A stretch of 48,751 nt of DNA. Source: Chloroflexota bacterium. GTDB taxonomy: Bacteria; Chloroflexota; Dehalococcoidia; Lucifugimonadales; UBA3495. How positions within the stretch are numbered: position 1 is the first letter of the stretch; every line of letters begins with the position of its first letter. Shown here piece by piece: positions 41,985 to 48,751 of this stretch. Made by a program: the position numbers and the translations under genes. The notes under the pieces were generated by a model. The model was not told the DNA's origin, did not search any database, and saw only the letters and a program-made list of their open reading frames with translations. The stretch lies in the NCBI GenBank assembly GCA_009837355.1, contig VXTR01000083.1, forward strand, positions 1 through 48,751, given 5' to 3'.

Positions 41985-42941
41985 CTACCGCCCACTGTTG
42001 AACGCTTTCTTGACTGCGCGCAAGGCGCGACGTATAGGGCGGCGACGCTGGTGGAAGTTCCGGGCCAACAGTGGAGCCAGGGTTGGGTTGGCCGCGATGA
42101 GGGGGGCTACCCATTTGCGCAGCTCGGCCATAGTGGGCGGCTTTTGGTCCCAGGCGGGCGCCAGGGATTCCATGGGATGCCACTGCCGGCGGCCGGGGAG
42201 GCGGGTCATCACAACGCCACCGGCCTCTTTGACGGCCAGCGCGCCGCCGAGCATATCCCACATACGGGGGGCGCCGATGACGGCGAACTGCATCACGCCC
42301 ATTGCGGTGAGGGCGAGCTCGTAGGCGATGCTGCCGGTTACGCGCATCTGGCCCAGGGGCTGGCCTTTGAGTCCTTTGCCGACGCGGGTTGACGCGCCGA
42401 AGGAGCCGGGCAATCCAATCAGGCGGTCTCCGCGCAGTTTATCGGTTTGATAGACCGCCACCGGATTGCCGTCGGCGAAAGCGCCGCCGCCGGCGCGGCA
42501 GTGGACTACGACGCCGCTGCCCGCGTCTGTTGTTGAAGAGCCGGCGGGCCAGGGGATATAGACGGCGCCGGCGATGGGACGACCCCGGTGCAGCACGCCG
42601 ATGGACGACGCGTACACGGGCAGTCCGTTCATAAAGTTGGTGGTGCCATCCAGGGGGTCGAGCACCCACAGGTAATCGGGGGCGACGGTGTCACCGTCGG
42701 CGCTGGCATCGTCCTCCTCGCCTAGGATGCCGTGGGTTGGGAACCGTGCGGAAATCTGCTTTTCCAGGAAAGCCTGCGTTTCCTTGTCGGCGGTGGTTAC
42801 CGGGTCCTGCTGGGCACGGTCTTTATACTCGACGTTGAGAGCGCGTCCGAAATGGTTGGACAGCAGGTTGCCGGCGCCTCGGGCGAACTCGACGGCGGCG
42901 GACTCGATGGCGATGAGTTCGGAGTCGGTGGGCGCGGTCAT
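41985..42941 (-). CDS. Inositol monophosphatase family protein
   Basis: A 318-residue Mg2+-dependent phosphatase. Metal motifs GEED (74-77), DPLDGTTNF (95-103) and WDMLGG are present; the last normally reads WDxAAG, with Asp kept. Substrates in the family include inositol monophosphate, fructose-1,6-bisphosphate and PAP, and I cannot choose between them. The C-terminal 30 residues are very basic (HQRRRPIRRALRAVKKAF). A TACAAT lies 10 bases before the ATG, so the mRNA may be nearly leaderless. Confidence 0.87.
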   Translation of the reverse strand: MTAPTDSELIAIESAAVEFARGAGNLLSNHFGRALNVEYKDRAQQDPVTTADKETQAFLEKQISARFPTHGILGEEDDASADGDTVAPDYLWVLDPLDGTTNFMNGLPVYASSIGVLHRGRPIAGAVYIPWPAGSSTTDAGSGVVVHCRAGGGAFADGNPVAVYQTDKLRGDRLIGLPGSFGASTRVGKGLKGQPLGQMRVTGSIAYELALTAMGVMQFAVIGAPRMWDMLGGALAVKEAGGVVMTRLPGRRQWHPMESLAPAWDQKPPTMAELRKWVAPLIAANPTLAPLLARNFHQRRRPIRRALRAVKKAFNSGR

Positions 42942-42951
42942 AACGGTTGGG

Positions 42952-42957
42952 ATTGTA
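42952..42957 (-). promoter_or_regulatory. TACAAT -10 just upstream of the IMPase gene
   Basis: A -10 hexamer TACAAT ending 10 bases before the ATG. The TGN of an extended -10 is not at the right place, so this is weaker than the coxG, cmk and sat examples. Confidence 0.35.
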
Positions 42958-42977
42958 CACCATGGCGAGCTTGGGGC

Positions 42978-43002
42978 GGTGGTTCGACAGGCTCACCATG
43001 AG
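42978..43002. repeat. Dispersed 25-base repeat, copy 1
   Basis: Nearly identical to 44642-44666, with one difference (ACAGGC versus ACGGGC). On one strand it reads as the common MVSLSNH peptide. This copy lies in the divergent gap between the IMPase gene and an SDR gene and just upstream of the SDR -10. Confidence 0.75.
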
Positions 43003-43014
43003 GGGATGCCGGGC

Positions 43015-43023
43015 TGTTATAAT
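43015..43023 (+). promoter_or_regulatory. Extended -10 promoter of the second SDR gene
   Basis: TGT-TATAAT with a perfect -10 (43018-43023), 32 bases before the ATG. The leader holds a GAGGAGG ribosome site. The repeat at 42978-43002 ends 15 bases before the -10 hexamer and overlaps where a -35 would be. Confidence 0.6.
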
Positions 43024-43055
43024 CGGCGGCAGCAATAGAGGAGGCCGGGCTGATA

Positions 43056-43847
43056 ATGGATTTGGAACTGAATGGCAAGGTTGCGATTGTGGGCGGCGCC
43101 AGCAAGGGGCTGGGGCGGGCATGCTCGGAAGTGCTGGCAGAGGAGGGCGTGCGGGTGGCGATGTGCGCGCGCACGGCGTCGGACCTGGAGCGGGCGGCGG
43201 ACGAGATACGCGCCGCTACGGGAGCCGAGATTTTCACCTTTGCCGGCGACCTGGACCGGGAGGAGACCATCGCCGAGTTGGTGGCGGGCACGGTGGAACG
43301 GTTCGGTCAGCTGGACATCATGGTGAACAACTCGGGCGGGCCGCCGCAAGCCTACGCCAAGGATTCCACCGAGGAGCTGTGGCAGGTGTCGGCGAATCGC
43401 TCGCTGTTCTTCTTCGCACGGATGACGCGGGAGGCGCTGCCGCATCTGAGGGCGCAGGGCGGCGGACGCATCATCAACATCCTGGCCAGCACGGTCTATA
43501 CGCCGATACCTAATTTGGCGCTGTCGGCGGCGACGCGGATGGGCGTCATCGGGTTTATGAAGAACCTGGCCGACGACGTCGGGCAGGAGAACATACTCAT
43601 CAACAACGTGTGTCCCGGCAGCATCATGTCGGAGCGGATGATGGAGAACGTGGAGGATCGGGCGCGGACGCAGGGGATTCCCATCGAGGACGCGCTGGCG
43701 CAGCGGGCGGAGCAGACGGCGTTGAAACGCATCGGTGAGCCGCGGGAGTTGGCGTACCTGGTGGCGTTCCTGGCGTCGTCGCGGTCGAGCTACATCACGG
43801 GGACGACGATGCTGGTGGACGGCGGGCTGGTGCGGTCGGTGATGTAG
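43056..43847 (+). CDS. SDR family oxidoreductase, atypical active site
   Basis: A 263-residue SDR. The cofactor motif GGASKGLG and NNSGG are present, and the catalytic-Ser position lies in ILASTVYTP. The usual YxxxK active-site pair is absent; the corresponding region reads LALSAATRMGVIGF. This resembles a FabG-like subgroup with SNxxR in that region. Its chemistry is therefore uncertain. A GAGGAGG ribosome site precedes the ATG. A TPR gene follows after 7 bases. Confidence 0.85.
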   Translation: MDLELNGKVAIVGGASKGLGRACSEVLAEEGVRVAMCARTASDLERAADEIRAATGAEIFTFAGDLDREETIAELVAGTVERFGQLDIMVNNSGGPPQAYAKDSTEELWQVSANRSLFFFARMTREALPHLRAQGGGRIINILASTVYTPIPNLALSAATRMGVIGFMKNLADDVGQENILINNVCPGSIMSERMMENVEDRARTQGIPIEDALAQRAEQTALKRIGEPRELAYLVAFLASSRSSYITGTTMLVDGGLVRSVM

Positions 43848-43854
43848 GCCAGCG

Positions 43855-44211
43855 ATGACGAGGCCGCAATTTGTCCAGCCGCCGGAGCCGACTTCGGCCG
43901 TCGAGTACGTAGAACGGGGCAACCGGTACAGCCGGAACGGGGTGTACGAGCGGGCGATTGCCGACTATACGGCGGCGATTGAGCTGGACGCGGAATGCGC
44001 CGACGCCTGGTTCAACCGAGGGGTGTCCTGGTACGAGGTGGGAGATTACCCGCAGTCGATTGCCGACTTGACGGAGGCAATACGGCTGGACCCGGAGGAC
44101 GATAACTACTACTCGCGGCGGTCGCTGTCGTACCTGTTCAACGACCAGCCGGAGGAGGCACAGGCGGACATGGACGTCAGCGAGGCGATACGGCTGCGGG
44201 CGTGGGGATAA
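43855..44211 (+). CDS. TPR repeat protein
   Basis: A 118-residue protein made of about three tetratricopeptide repeats (VEYVERGNRYSRNGVYERAI, ADAWFNRGVSWYEVGDYPQSI, NYYSRRSLSYLFNDQ), which mediate protein contacts. It has no signal peptide or membrane segment. It starts 7 bases after the SDR stop and stops directly against the opposing DUF35 gene. The binding partner is unknown. Confidence 0.8.
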   Translation: MTRPQFVQPPEPTSAVEYVERGNRYSRNGVYERAIADYTAAIELDAECADAWFNRGVSWYEVGDYPQSIADLTEAIRLDPEDDNYYSRRSLSYLFNDQPEEAQADMDVSEAIRLRAWG

Positions 44212-44625
44212 TCAGGAAGCGGGTTTGAAGTAGGGGATGGTGATTTGGGGGGTGGCGTTTTGGAAGGTTACTTCGACGGCCATGCCGATGTGGACGTCGC
44301 GGGGGTTGCAATCCACGATGTTGGTGAACATACGGACGCCCTCTTCCAGCTCGACCAGGGCCAGGACGTAGGGAACCATATCGGCAAAGCCGGTGGTGCG
44401 GTTCTGGTAGGTGATGGTGTAGGTCCAGACGGTGCCTCGGCCGGAGGACTGTACCCAGCCGACGTTTTCGCCCCAGCAATCGACGCAGATGCCGCGAGGA
44501 TACCACTGGTATTCGTCGCAGCCTCGGCAGTACTGGATGACAAGCTGGCCGCGGCGGCAGGAGTCCCAGAAGGGCTTGGTTTCACCGACGACGGTTGGCA
44601 GGGGTTTGTTCCAAGGGGTGGTCAT
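44212..44625 (-). CDS. DUF35 OB-fold/zinc-ribbon protein (thiolase partner)
   Basis: A 137-residue protein of the acyl-CoA-associated DUF35 family. It has an N-terminal helix (TKPFWDSCRRGQLVIQ), a zinc ribbon with CRGC and CVDC, and an OB-fold beta-barrel that ends with IPYFKP. Such proteins are subunits of SCP-x thiolases or Ltp2-type aldolases. The adjacent thiolase is 45 bases upstream, with a dispersed repeat between them. The gene ends back-to-back with the TPR gene. Confidence 0.9.
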   Translation of the reverse strand: MTTPWNKPLPTVVGETKPFWDSCRRGQLVIQYCRGCDEYQWYPRGICVDCWGENVGWVQSSGRGTVWTYTITYQNRTTGFADMVPYVLALVELEEGVRMFTNIVDCNPRDVHIGMAVEVTFQNATPQITIPYFKPAS

Positions 44626-44641
44626 GGTTGGTTCCTTTAGT

Positions 44642-44666
44642 GGTGGTTCGACGGGCTCACCATGAG
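44642..44666. repeat. Dispersed 25-base repeat, copy 2
   Basis: Differs from 42978-43002 by a single base. It sits between the DUF35 and thiolase genes, about 1.6 kb from copy 1. Confidence 0.75.
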
Positions 44667-44670
44667 CGGG

Positions 44671-45852
44671 TTAGTCGCGGGCTAGGATGACGGTGCCGCC
44701 GGAGTGGCGGGAGCCGAGGGCGCCGCCGGTGCCGTGGGCCAGGGCGATCTTGCAGTCGGAAACCTGCCGGGCAGTGCCGTCGAACTGGTGGCGGAGCTGG
44801 CGGGTCGCTTCCAGGAGCAGGAAGATACCGCGCATACCCGGATGGTTGGAGGACAGGCCGCCGCCATCGGTGTTGATGGGGAGCGCGCCGCCGACCTGGA
44901 TGCGCCCGCCGCTGACGAACTCTCCGCCCTCGCCCTTCTTGCAGAAGCCGAGGTCTTCCAGGGTTTCGACGACGGTGATGGTGAAGGAGTCGTACACCAT
45001 GGCCATGTCGATGTCGTCGTGGGTTACGCCGGCCATTTCGAAGGCGCGGGGCGAGCTCTGGTGGGCGGCGATGTAGATGAGGTCGCGCTTGCCGGCGCCC
45101 TGGTGGGCGATGGCCTCGCCGGCGCCGAGTATCCACACCGGGGTATGCTTGCAGTTGCGGGCGACCTCGGGGGAGGCGACGACGACCGCGCCGCCGCCGT
45201 CGGTGATGACGCAGCAGTCCATCAGGTGGAGGGGGTCGGAGATTACGCGGGAGTTGACCACGTCCTCGACGGTGATGGGGTCGCGGAAGAGAGCTTCGGG
45301 GTTCATGGAGGCGTGATGCCGCATGGCGACGGAGACCTCGGCCAGCTGCTCCGACGTCGTGCCGAACAGGTGCATGTGGCGGCGGGCGATCATGGCGTAG
45401 AGGCCGACGGTGGTGAGGCCGTAGATCTCCTCGAAACTGTCGGGCGACGGGTCCAGGATGGGATGGCCGTAGCGTCCGACGCCGCCGGTGCCCACGGAGA
45501 CGCCGCCGGAGCGGGCGAGGCTGCTGTAGGTGATGACGGCGCAGTTGATGCGGCCGGCAGCGATGGCAGTAAGCGCGTGGGACAGGTGGAACTCGAAGGA
45601 ACCGCCGCCGACGGTGGTGTTGTCCACGTAGGAGGGGTACATATTGAGGTAGTCGGCCAGGTTCATGCCGCTGTTGCGGATGCTGCTGGAGGCGGTGAAG
45701 AGGCCGTCAACGTCGTCCTTGGTGAGGCCGGCGTCGTCGAGGGCTTTGATGATGCTTTCGCCCTGGATTTGGAGTTCGCTCTTGTCGGGAGCGTAGCGGG
45801 TGACGTGCTCGTGGATGCCCACGATGGCGGCGGCGCGCCTGAGGTCAACCAT
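44671..45852 (-). CDS. Thiolase-fold protein without a normal nucleophile Cys (Ltp2/SCP-x type)
   Basis: A 393-residue thiolase-like protein. The position of the nucleophilic Cys is replaced by Ser in VGGGSFEFHLSHA, while SSNHPGMRG and HGTGGALGSRHSGG are retained. The AMVYDSFTITVVETLEDLG segment carries a Tyr that is conserved in Ltp2-type retro-aldolases. Together with the adjacent DUF35 protein this suggests an aldolase or acyl-CoA condensing step rather than beta-ketothiolysis. GGAGGT precedes the ATG. The physiological substrate is unknown (steroid-like or branched acyl-CoA is possible). Confidence 0.85.
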   Translation of the reverse strand: MVDLRRAAAIVGIHEHVTRYAPDKSELQIQGESIIKALDDAGLTKDDVDGLFTASSSIRNSGMNLADYLNMYPSYVDNTTVGGGSFEFHLSHALTAIAAGRINCAVITYSSLARSGGVSVGTGGVGRYGHPILDPSPDSFEEIYGLTTVGLYAMIARRHMHLFGTTSEQLAEVSVAMRHHASMNPEALFRDPITVEDVVNSRVISDPLHLMDCCVITDGGGAVVVASPEVARNCKHTPVWILGAGEAIAHQGAGKRDLIYIAAHQSSPRAFEMAGVTHDDIDMAMVYDSFTITVVETLEDLGFCKKGEGGEFVSGGRIQVGGALPINTDGGGLSSNHPGMRGIFLLLEATRQLRHQFDGTARQVSDCKIALAHGTGGALGSRHSGGTVILARD

Positions 45853-45895
45853 AGGGGTGGCACCTCCGTAAGGGGTTGGTTGAAAAGGTTGGGGT

Positions 45896-45904
45896 ATTAT
45901 GCCA
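45896..45904 (-). promoter_or_regulatory. Extended -10 promoter of the thiolase/DUF35 operon
   Basis: TGG-CATAAT on the minus strand, 43 bases before the thiolase ATG, with a leader of about 37 bases including GGAGGT. Confidence 0.45.
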
Positions 45905-45917
45905 CAAACGGAGGGGT

Positions 45918-46613
45918 TCAGGCGTGCAAGTAGAGAGGGTCGGGGAGTTTGACGTGGAAGGTTTTTTCCAAGGCCCGGCGCCAGAGGGGAGAGAGGATGA
46001 TGTAGTCCGGGTTTTTGGAGGCGTTGCGGGGCCGGGGATGACAGGGGAAAGGGCGCGGGTCGCGGCCGGATTGGTACCAGCCGTGGGGGTCGGTTTTGGC
46101 GGCGAAGTCATCATTAAGGCGGAAACGGTTGCGGATTTCCAGGTAGTTGGGCAAGGTGGTGATGTCGCGCACGGTGGCAAAGTGGGGTGCGGCGGGTTCG
46201 TCGGGTTTGCGGATGGAGCGTCGGGTTTGATGGATGGGCAGAGGTTCGCCGGCGACGATGGCGTCGACGGCTTTGACGAAGGAGTTGGCGCGGCGACGGA
46301 GACGAAGGAGCCGGCGGCGGTCTGCATCCGTGGCCGGCCGTGACGAGATGCGACGGGGCAGGTCGCAGGCTTCGCGGAAGGTTTTGAGGTGTCCGTGGCC
46401 GAGTTCGTCAAAGACATAGCCATGGATAGCCCATCGGAGCTGACGAGGGGAATTATGCCGGGTTTGACGGTGGACGGCCAGGGCGGTGGCCGCGTGAGAA
46501 GCAGCCCGGGCGATGGCCTGAGCGGCCCGGCGGTGATCGCGGCGGGCGATGTTGTCCTGGGCGTGTTTGAGGAACCGGGCGGCTTTGGCCTGGTGGTAAC
46601 TGACAGTTGCCAT
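45918..46613 (-). CDS. Hypothetical protein with HEPN-like helical N-terminus
   Basis: A 231-residue protein that I cannot assign to a family. The first 60 residues (AARFLKHAQDNIARRDHRRA, AASHAATALAVH) look like the helix-turn-helix of HEPN or DUF5618 domains, but an Rx4-6H catalytic motif is not clear. The middle is rich in Arg, and the C-terminal half (PNYLEIRNRFRLNDDFAA, LSPLWRRALEKTF) may bind nucleic acid. GGAG lies 12 bases before the ATG. It sits alone between the thiolase operon and a gene-poor stretch. Confidence 0.65.
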   Translation of the reverse strand: MATVSYHQAKAARFLKHAQDNIARRDHRRAAQAIARAASHAATALAVHRQTRHNSPRQLRWAIHGYVFDELGHGHLKTFREACDLPRRISSRPATDADRRRLLRLRRRANSFVKAVDAIVAGEPLPIHQTRRSIRKPDEPAAPHFATVRDITTLPNYLEIRNRFRLNDDFAAKTDPHGWYQSGRDPRPFPCHPRPRNASKNPDYIILSPLWRRALEKTFHVKLPDPLYLHA

Positions 46614-47205
46614 AGGCAGGGTGTGCTCCTGTAGAAGGGGCGCTCCTTCTGGCGGTCAGTCCGGCCAGTTGGTTTCGGTGGTTCGGTTCGGTTTTGTGTG
46701 GTTTCGGGTTCGGGGGTTCAGGATGTCGGCGCTACGGCCTGGGAGCGGGTGTTGCGAGTTTGATGTCCTAGATTTGCGCGTGCTAACTGCCGCCGCGATG
46801 AGGGATACCAGTCCTCAGCGCAACCCTGGCCCGTGGGGGCAGGGGTAACCGGCGGTTCTCGCGCGGCGGTGTTTTGACTCCCGCCGTGCCGACTGCACGT
46901 AGCCGGGTAAGATGACCGACCGTAGCACAGGCAGCGGCGCAGAAAGTTCCGAAGTGCCGTCCTCGCGTAGGACAGCGGTTAGGCCGTTTGGTTCCTGAAC
47001 CCTGATGAACCCGATATTCAGATGTGGCGTCGGGCGGTGTCCGTGGGCCGGTGCACCGGGCTGGGGACGGGGGCCGTAGGGAGTAGCGCAATGCTCCGGC
47101 GGGCGTGCTGATTGCCTGACGTGGTGTATAGTGTAGAGAACGGATGTGCGGATTGTCAAGGGGTATGAGAGCACGTATTTTGTCAGAATCAGGATTTGGA
47201 GGATT
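46614..47205. other. 592-base region without a convincing gene
   Basis: GC-rich DNA with no reading frame I trust. On the minus strand one frame (roughly 46815-47120) has a protein-like stretch including LTAVLREDGTSELSAP and RSVILPGYV, faintly like the end of a Uma2-family nuclease, without a start or good context. The + strand hairpin-like GGTTCCTGAACC near 46990 is not part of a tRNA. The region holds a strong minus-strand promoter (47130-47159). Confidence 0.5.
47130..47159 (-). promoter_or_regulatory. Near-consensus promoter with no known gene downstream
   Basis: A perfect -35 TTGACA (47159-47154), an 18-base spacer and a -10 TACACT (47135-47130), on the minus strand. The first convincing start codon downstream is 46613, about 510 bases away. 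It may drive a non-coding RNA, a leader or a lost gene. Confidence 0.5.
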
Positions 47206-48537
47206 TTAGGATTTTTCAGATTGGAGGTTGACCAGCCCACCGCGCCACACCAGGGGGTCGCCAGTCTCAGGGTCAAATGAGCCATTAGGTATTATGGGTG
47301 GATTGTCAGGGTCGGCTACAGTTTGGTCAAGTTGGAGTTGGGATAGGCGTGCGTACCTCCCTGGGCGCACTATTTCGCCTGTCGCTGTGCGTATAGGTTC
47401 GGTTCCTAAGACAGCTCCAGACACTATAGCTCCCTCTAAATCAGCGCCGGAAAGGTTCGCGTCCGTCAGGTCAGCACCTGAAAGATTAGCATTTGCCAAG
47501 TTCGCATCGGAAAGGTTTGCATCCCACAACAAGGCACCGGAAAAGTCTCCTCCCGACAAGTCGGAGCCGCAAAGGTTCGTGCGTATCGCCGCAGCGTTAG
47601 AAAAATTGGCATAGACCGAGCGATCACCAGAAAGGTCAGCTTCTGTCAGATCGGCACGCGAAAAATTTGCACGAGCCAAGAGAGCACCAGAAAGGTTGGC
47701 CTTTGCTAGGCGAGCATTGGAAAAATTTGCACGAGTCAAGCGCGCATGGGAAAAGTCGGCTTCTGTCAAGCGAGCATTAGAAAAATTTGCGCGCACCAAT
47801 ACAGCACTGGAAAGATTCGTTTTTAGTAGGTAAGCACCAGAGAGTTCAATTCTCACTAAGTCAGCTCCGCTAAGGTATGCGTATTGTAGATTGGCGCCCG
47901 TAAAAGCCAACTCCCTCATGTCAGCACTTTTCAGACGGACACGTCGCAAATCTAACGTGAACTCGGTTTTCGATTCGATCAGTTGACCGGCCGAACTGCG
48001 TTCGCCTATGGCAGTGATGACAGCTTGAACGTCTGCGGGCACCTCTCTGAGGTCGAACGGTATATCGTCCTCCCCGAGGGGATTTCTGACGAAGGTGCAA
48101 AACAGGCGCATTACTTGAAGGTGGTATTGCCCCGGATATTCCTCGGCCAGTCGTTGTAGCGCGTAGATTCCGCCCAATCGTACTGACAGCACGGGGCTGC
48201 CTAGCATTCCGGCACCGCGTTGGTAGCGCTCGTTGAGTAAGCTTTGCTGGGCGGTTGCAGTCTGCTCTTGGGCAGCGTCGGCTTGGCGTTCGGCAACCTG
48301 GGCTCGCCAAAAGGCGAAACCGAGTGCGACCACGCCAGCGACGATAAAGCCTACGTTGCGGAGAGTATCGCCGTTGGAAGCTTTGCCATCTTCACTGGAA
48401 CGCAACCATTCCCATTGGAGCCATACAGCAAAGCCGCCAGCAACGACGAGCACAATGCCAAGGAGTATGAAGATGATGAGGTACTGGCTGCTGGGACGCT
48501 TGCGCCAAGCGTTTTCGACGAAGGTTTTCATGCCCAT
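47206..48537 (-). CDS. Membrane-anchored pentapeptide-repeat protein
   Basis: A 443-residue protein. Two N-terminal transmembrane helices (about 19-45 and 60-80) are followed by a coiled coil (ERQADAAQEQTATAQQSLLN) and a 100-residue folded segment beginning GAGMLGSPVLSVRLGGIYAL. From about 200 to 370 it has a long A(D/N)LxX pentapeptide array (for example ANFSNARLTEADFSHARLT) that forms a right-handed quadrilateral beta-helix. The C-terminus returns to a mixed fold (QTVADPDNPPIIPNG). The arrangement of a membrane anchor plus pentapeptide helix is known in several bacterial groups; its role is unclear. The first or third Met is the start. Confidence 0.87.
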   Translation of the reverse strand: MGMKTFVENAWRKRPSSQYLIIFILLGIVLVVAGGFAVWLQWEWLRSSEDGKASNGDTLRNVGFIVAGVVALGFAFWRAQVAERQADAAQEQTATAQQSLLNERYQRGAGMLGSPVLSVRLGGIYALQRLAEEYPGQYHLQVMRLFCTFVRNPLGEDDIPFDLREVPADVQAVITAIGERSSAGQLIESKTEFTLDLRRVRLKSADMRELAFTGANLQYAYLSGADLVRIELSGAYLLKTNLSSAVLVRANFSNARLTEADFSHARLTRANFSNARLAKANLSGALLARANFSRADLTEADLSGDRSVYANFSNAAAIRTNLCGSDLSGGDFSGALLWDANLSDANLANANLSGADLTDANLSGADLEGAIVSGAVLGTEPIRTATGEIVRPGRYARLSQLQLDQTVADPDNPPIIPNGSFDPETGDPLVWRGGLVNLQSEKS

Positions 48538-48622
48538 ACCGCCTTTTACTACACTGGCTATTTGGTGTCGGCGCGCTGGGGATGTCCTTGCGTATATTCG
48601 CCTTTGACTACGCCAAAAGTAG

Positions 48623-48631
48623 ATTTTAGCA
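48623..48631 (-). promoter_or_regulatory. Extended -10 promoter of the pentapeptide-repeat gene
   Basis: TGC-TAAAAT on the minus strand, 85 bases before the first ATG, with a partial -35 (CGGCCA) 17 bases upstream. Confidence 0.4.
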
Positions 48632-48706
48632 CGGGCCGGCGGGGATGGCCGGGGTTATACTGTCAGTGTTGAGTGCCGGAATGGCGACGATGGAGGAAGG
48701 TTAGCG

Positions 48707-48751
48707 ATGGCTTTTGCAGGGTTGGATTTGACGGGTCGGAAGGCGTTGGTT
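48707..48751 (+). CDS. SDR family oxidoreductase, 5' end only
   Basis: An open frame of 15 codons to the window edge: MAFAGLDLTGRKALV. The LxGRKALV pattern is the first strand of an SDR Rossmann fold, preceding the TGxxxGIG motif expected next. A GGAGGAAGG ribosome site lies 6-8 bases upstream. It is transcribed away from the pentapeptide-repeat gene. The rest lies outside the window. Confidence 0.6.
   Translation, partial: MAFAGLDLTGRKALV

Noticed and set aside
44704-45933. 409-codon plus-strand frame across the thiolase gene
   Set aside because: Antisense composition artefact; the minus strand encodes the thiolase with good ribosome site and promoter.
46955-47030. tRNA-like sequence near a GGTTCCTGAACC palindrome
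   Set aside because: No cloverleaf can be drawn and the T-arm consensus GGTTCRANTCC is missing.
46815-47285. 156-codon minus-strand frame after the pentapeptide gene
   Set aside because: It overlaps the end of the pentapeptide gene and the orphan promoter and has no start signal; only a faint Uma2-like stretch, so listed as a possible remnant only.

Overview
The window is a gene-dense, GC-rich (about 60-65% by eye) bacterial chromosome segment with about 53 genes, no rRNA or tRNA gene that I can recognise, no CRISPR array and no insertion sequence. The best guess is a Chloroflexota bacterium, probably a Dehalococcoidia/SAR202-like lineage. This is inferred from the mix of a short single-unit EF-Ts, lipoproteins with Pro/Thr-rich linkers, and a dense set of oxidoreductases, crotonases, amidohydrolases, SDRs and a thiolase/DUF35 pair. 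It is not proven by any marker sequence here.

Layout. Positions 42-10018 (minus strand) hold the classic run rpsB-tsf-pyrH-frr-uppS-cdsA-dxr-rseP (translation, UMP kinase, ribosome recycling, undecaprenyl-PP, CDP-diacylglycerol and isoprenoid synthesis, intramembrane protease). It is followed by a small membrane protein, a crotonase and a secreted trypsin-like lipoprotein protease. An in-frame TGA cuts that protease off from two C-terminal repeats. From 10067 to 27038 is an accessory catabolic region: amidohydrolase, cyclase, TenA, CoxG, SDR, isoaspartyl methyltransferase, M20 amidase, an ABC-2 exporter co-translated with an FAD oxidoreductase, MOSC protein, HpaB-type flavin hydroxylase, and a histidine decarboxylase whose stop overlaps an ACT-domain regulator.

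Positions 27042-33321 mix housekeeping genes (dapA, plsC, cmk) with RNA/DNA-directed proteins: a Swt1-type HEPN-TPR fusion, an NYN-domain protein, an HNH nuclease and a Smr protein. Positions 33336-41968 carry holB, lysA, sat, a von Willebrand lipoprotein, a second crotonase, a second NYN protein and thrC. dapA, lysA and thrC together give lysine and threonine synthesis steps. Positions 41985-48751 hold an IMPase-family phosphatase, SDRs, a TPR protein, the thiolase/DUF35 pair, an unknown HEPN-like protein, a 592-base stretch without a convincing gene but with a near-consensus promoter, a membrane pentapeptide-repeat protein, and the first 15 codons of another SDR.

Regulatory pattern. Several promoters share an extended -10 of the form TGN-TATAAT. 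In at least three or four genes (coxG, cmk, sat, probably the IMPase gene) this -10 lies only 6-10 bases before the ATG, which predicts leaderless mRNAs. The points most worth a second look are the Gly-to-TGA break in the protease, the zinc-finger/GIY-YIG-like protein, the HEPN-TPR fusion, the ACT-histidine decarboxylase pair and the orphan promoter at 47130-47159.
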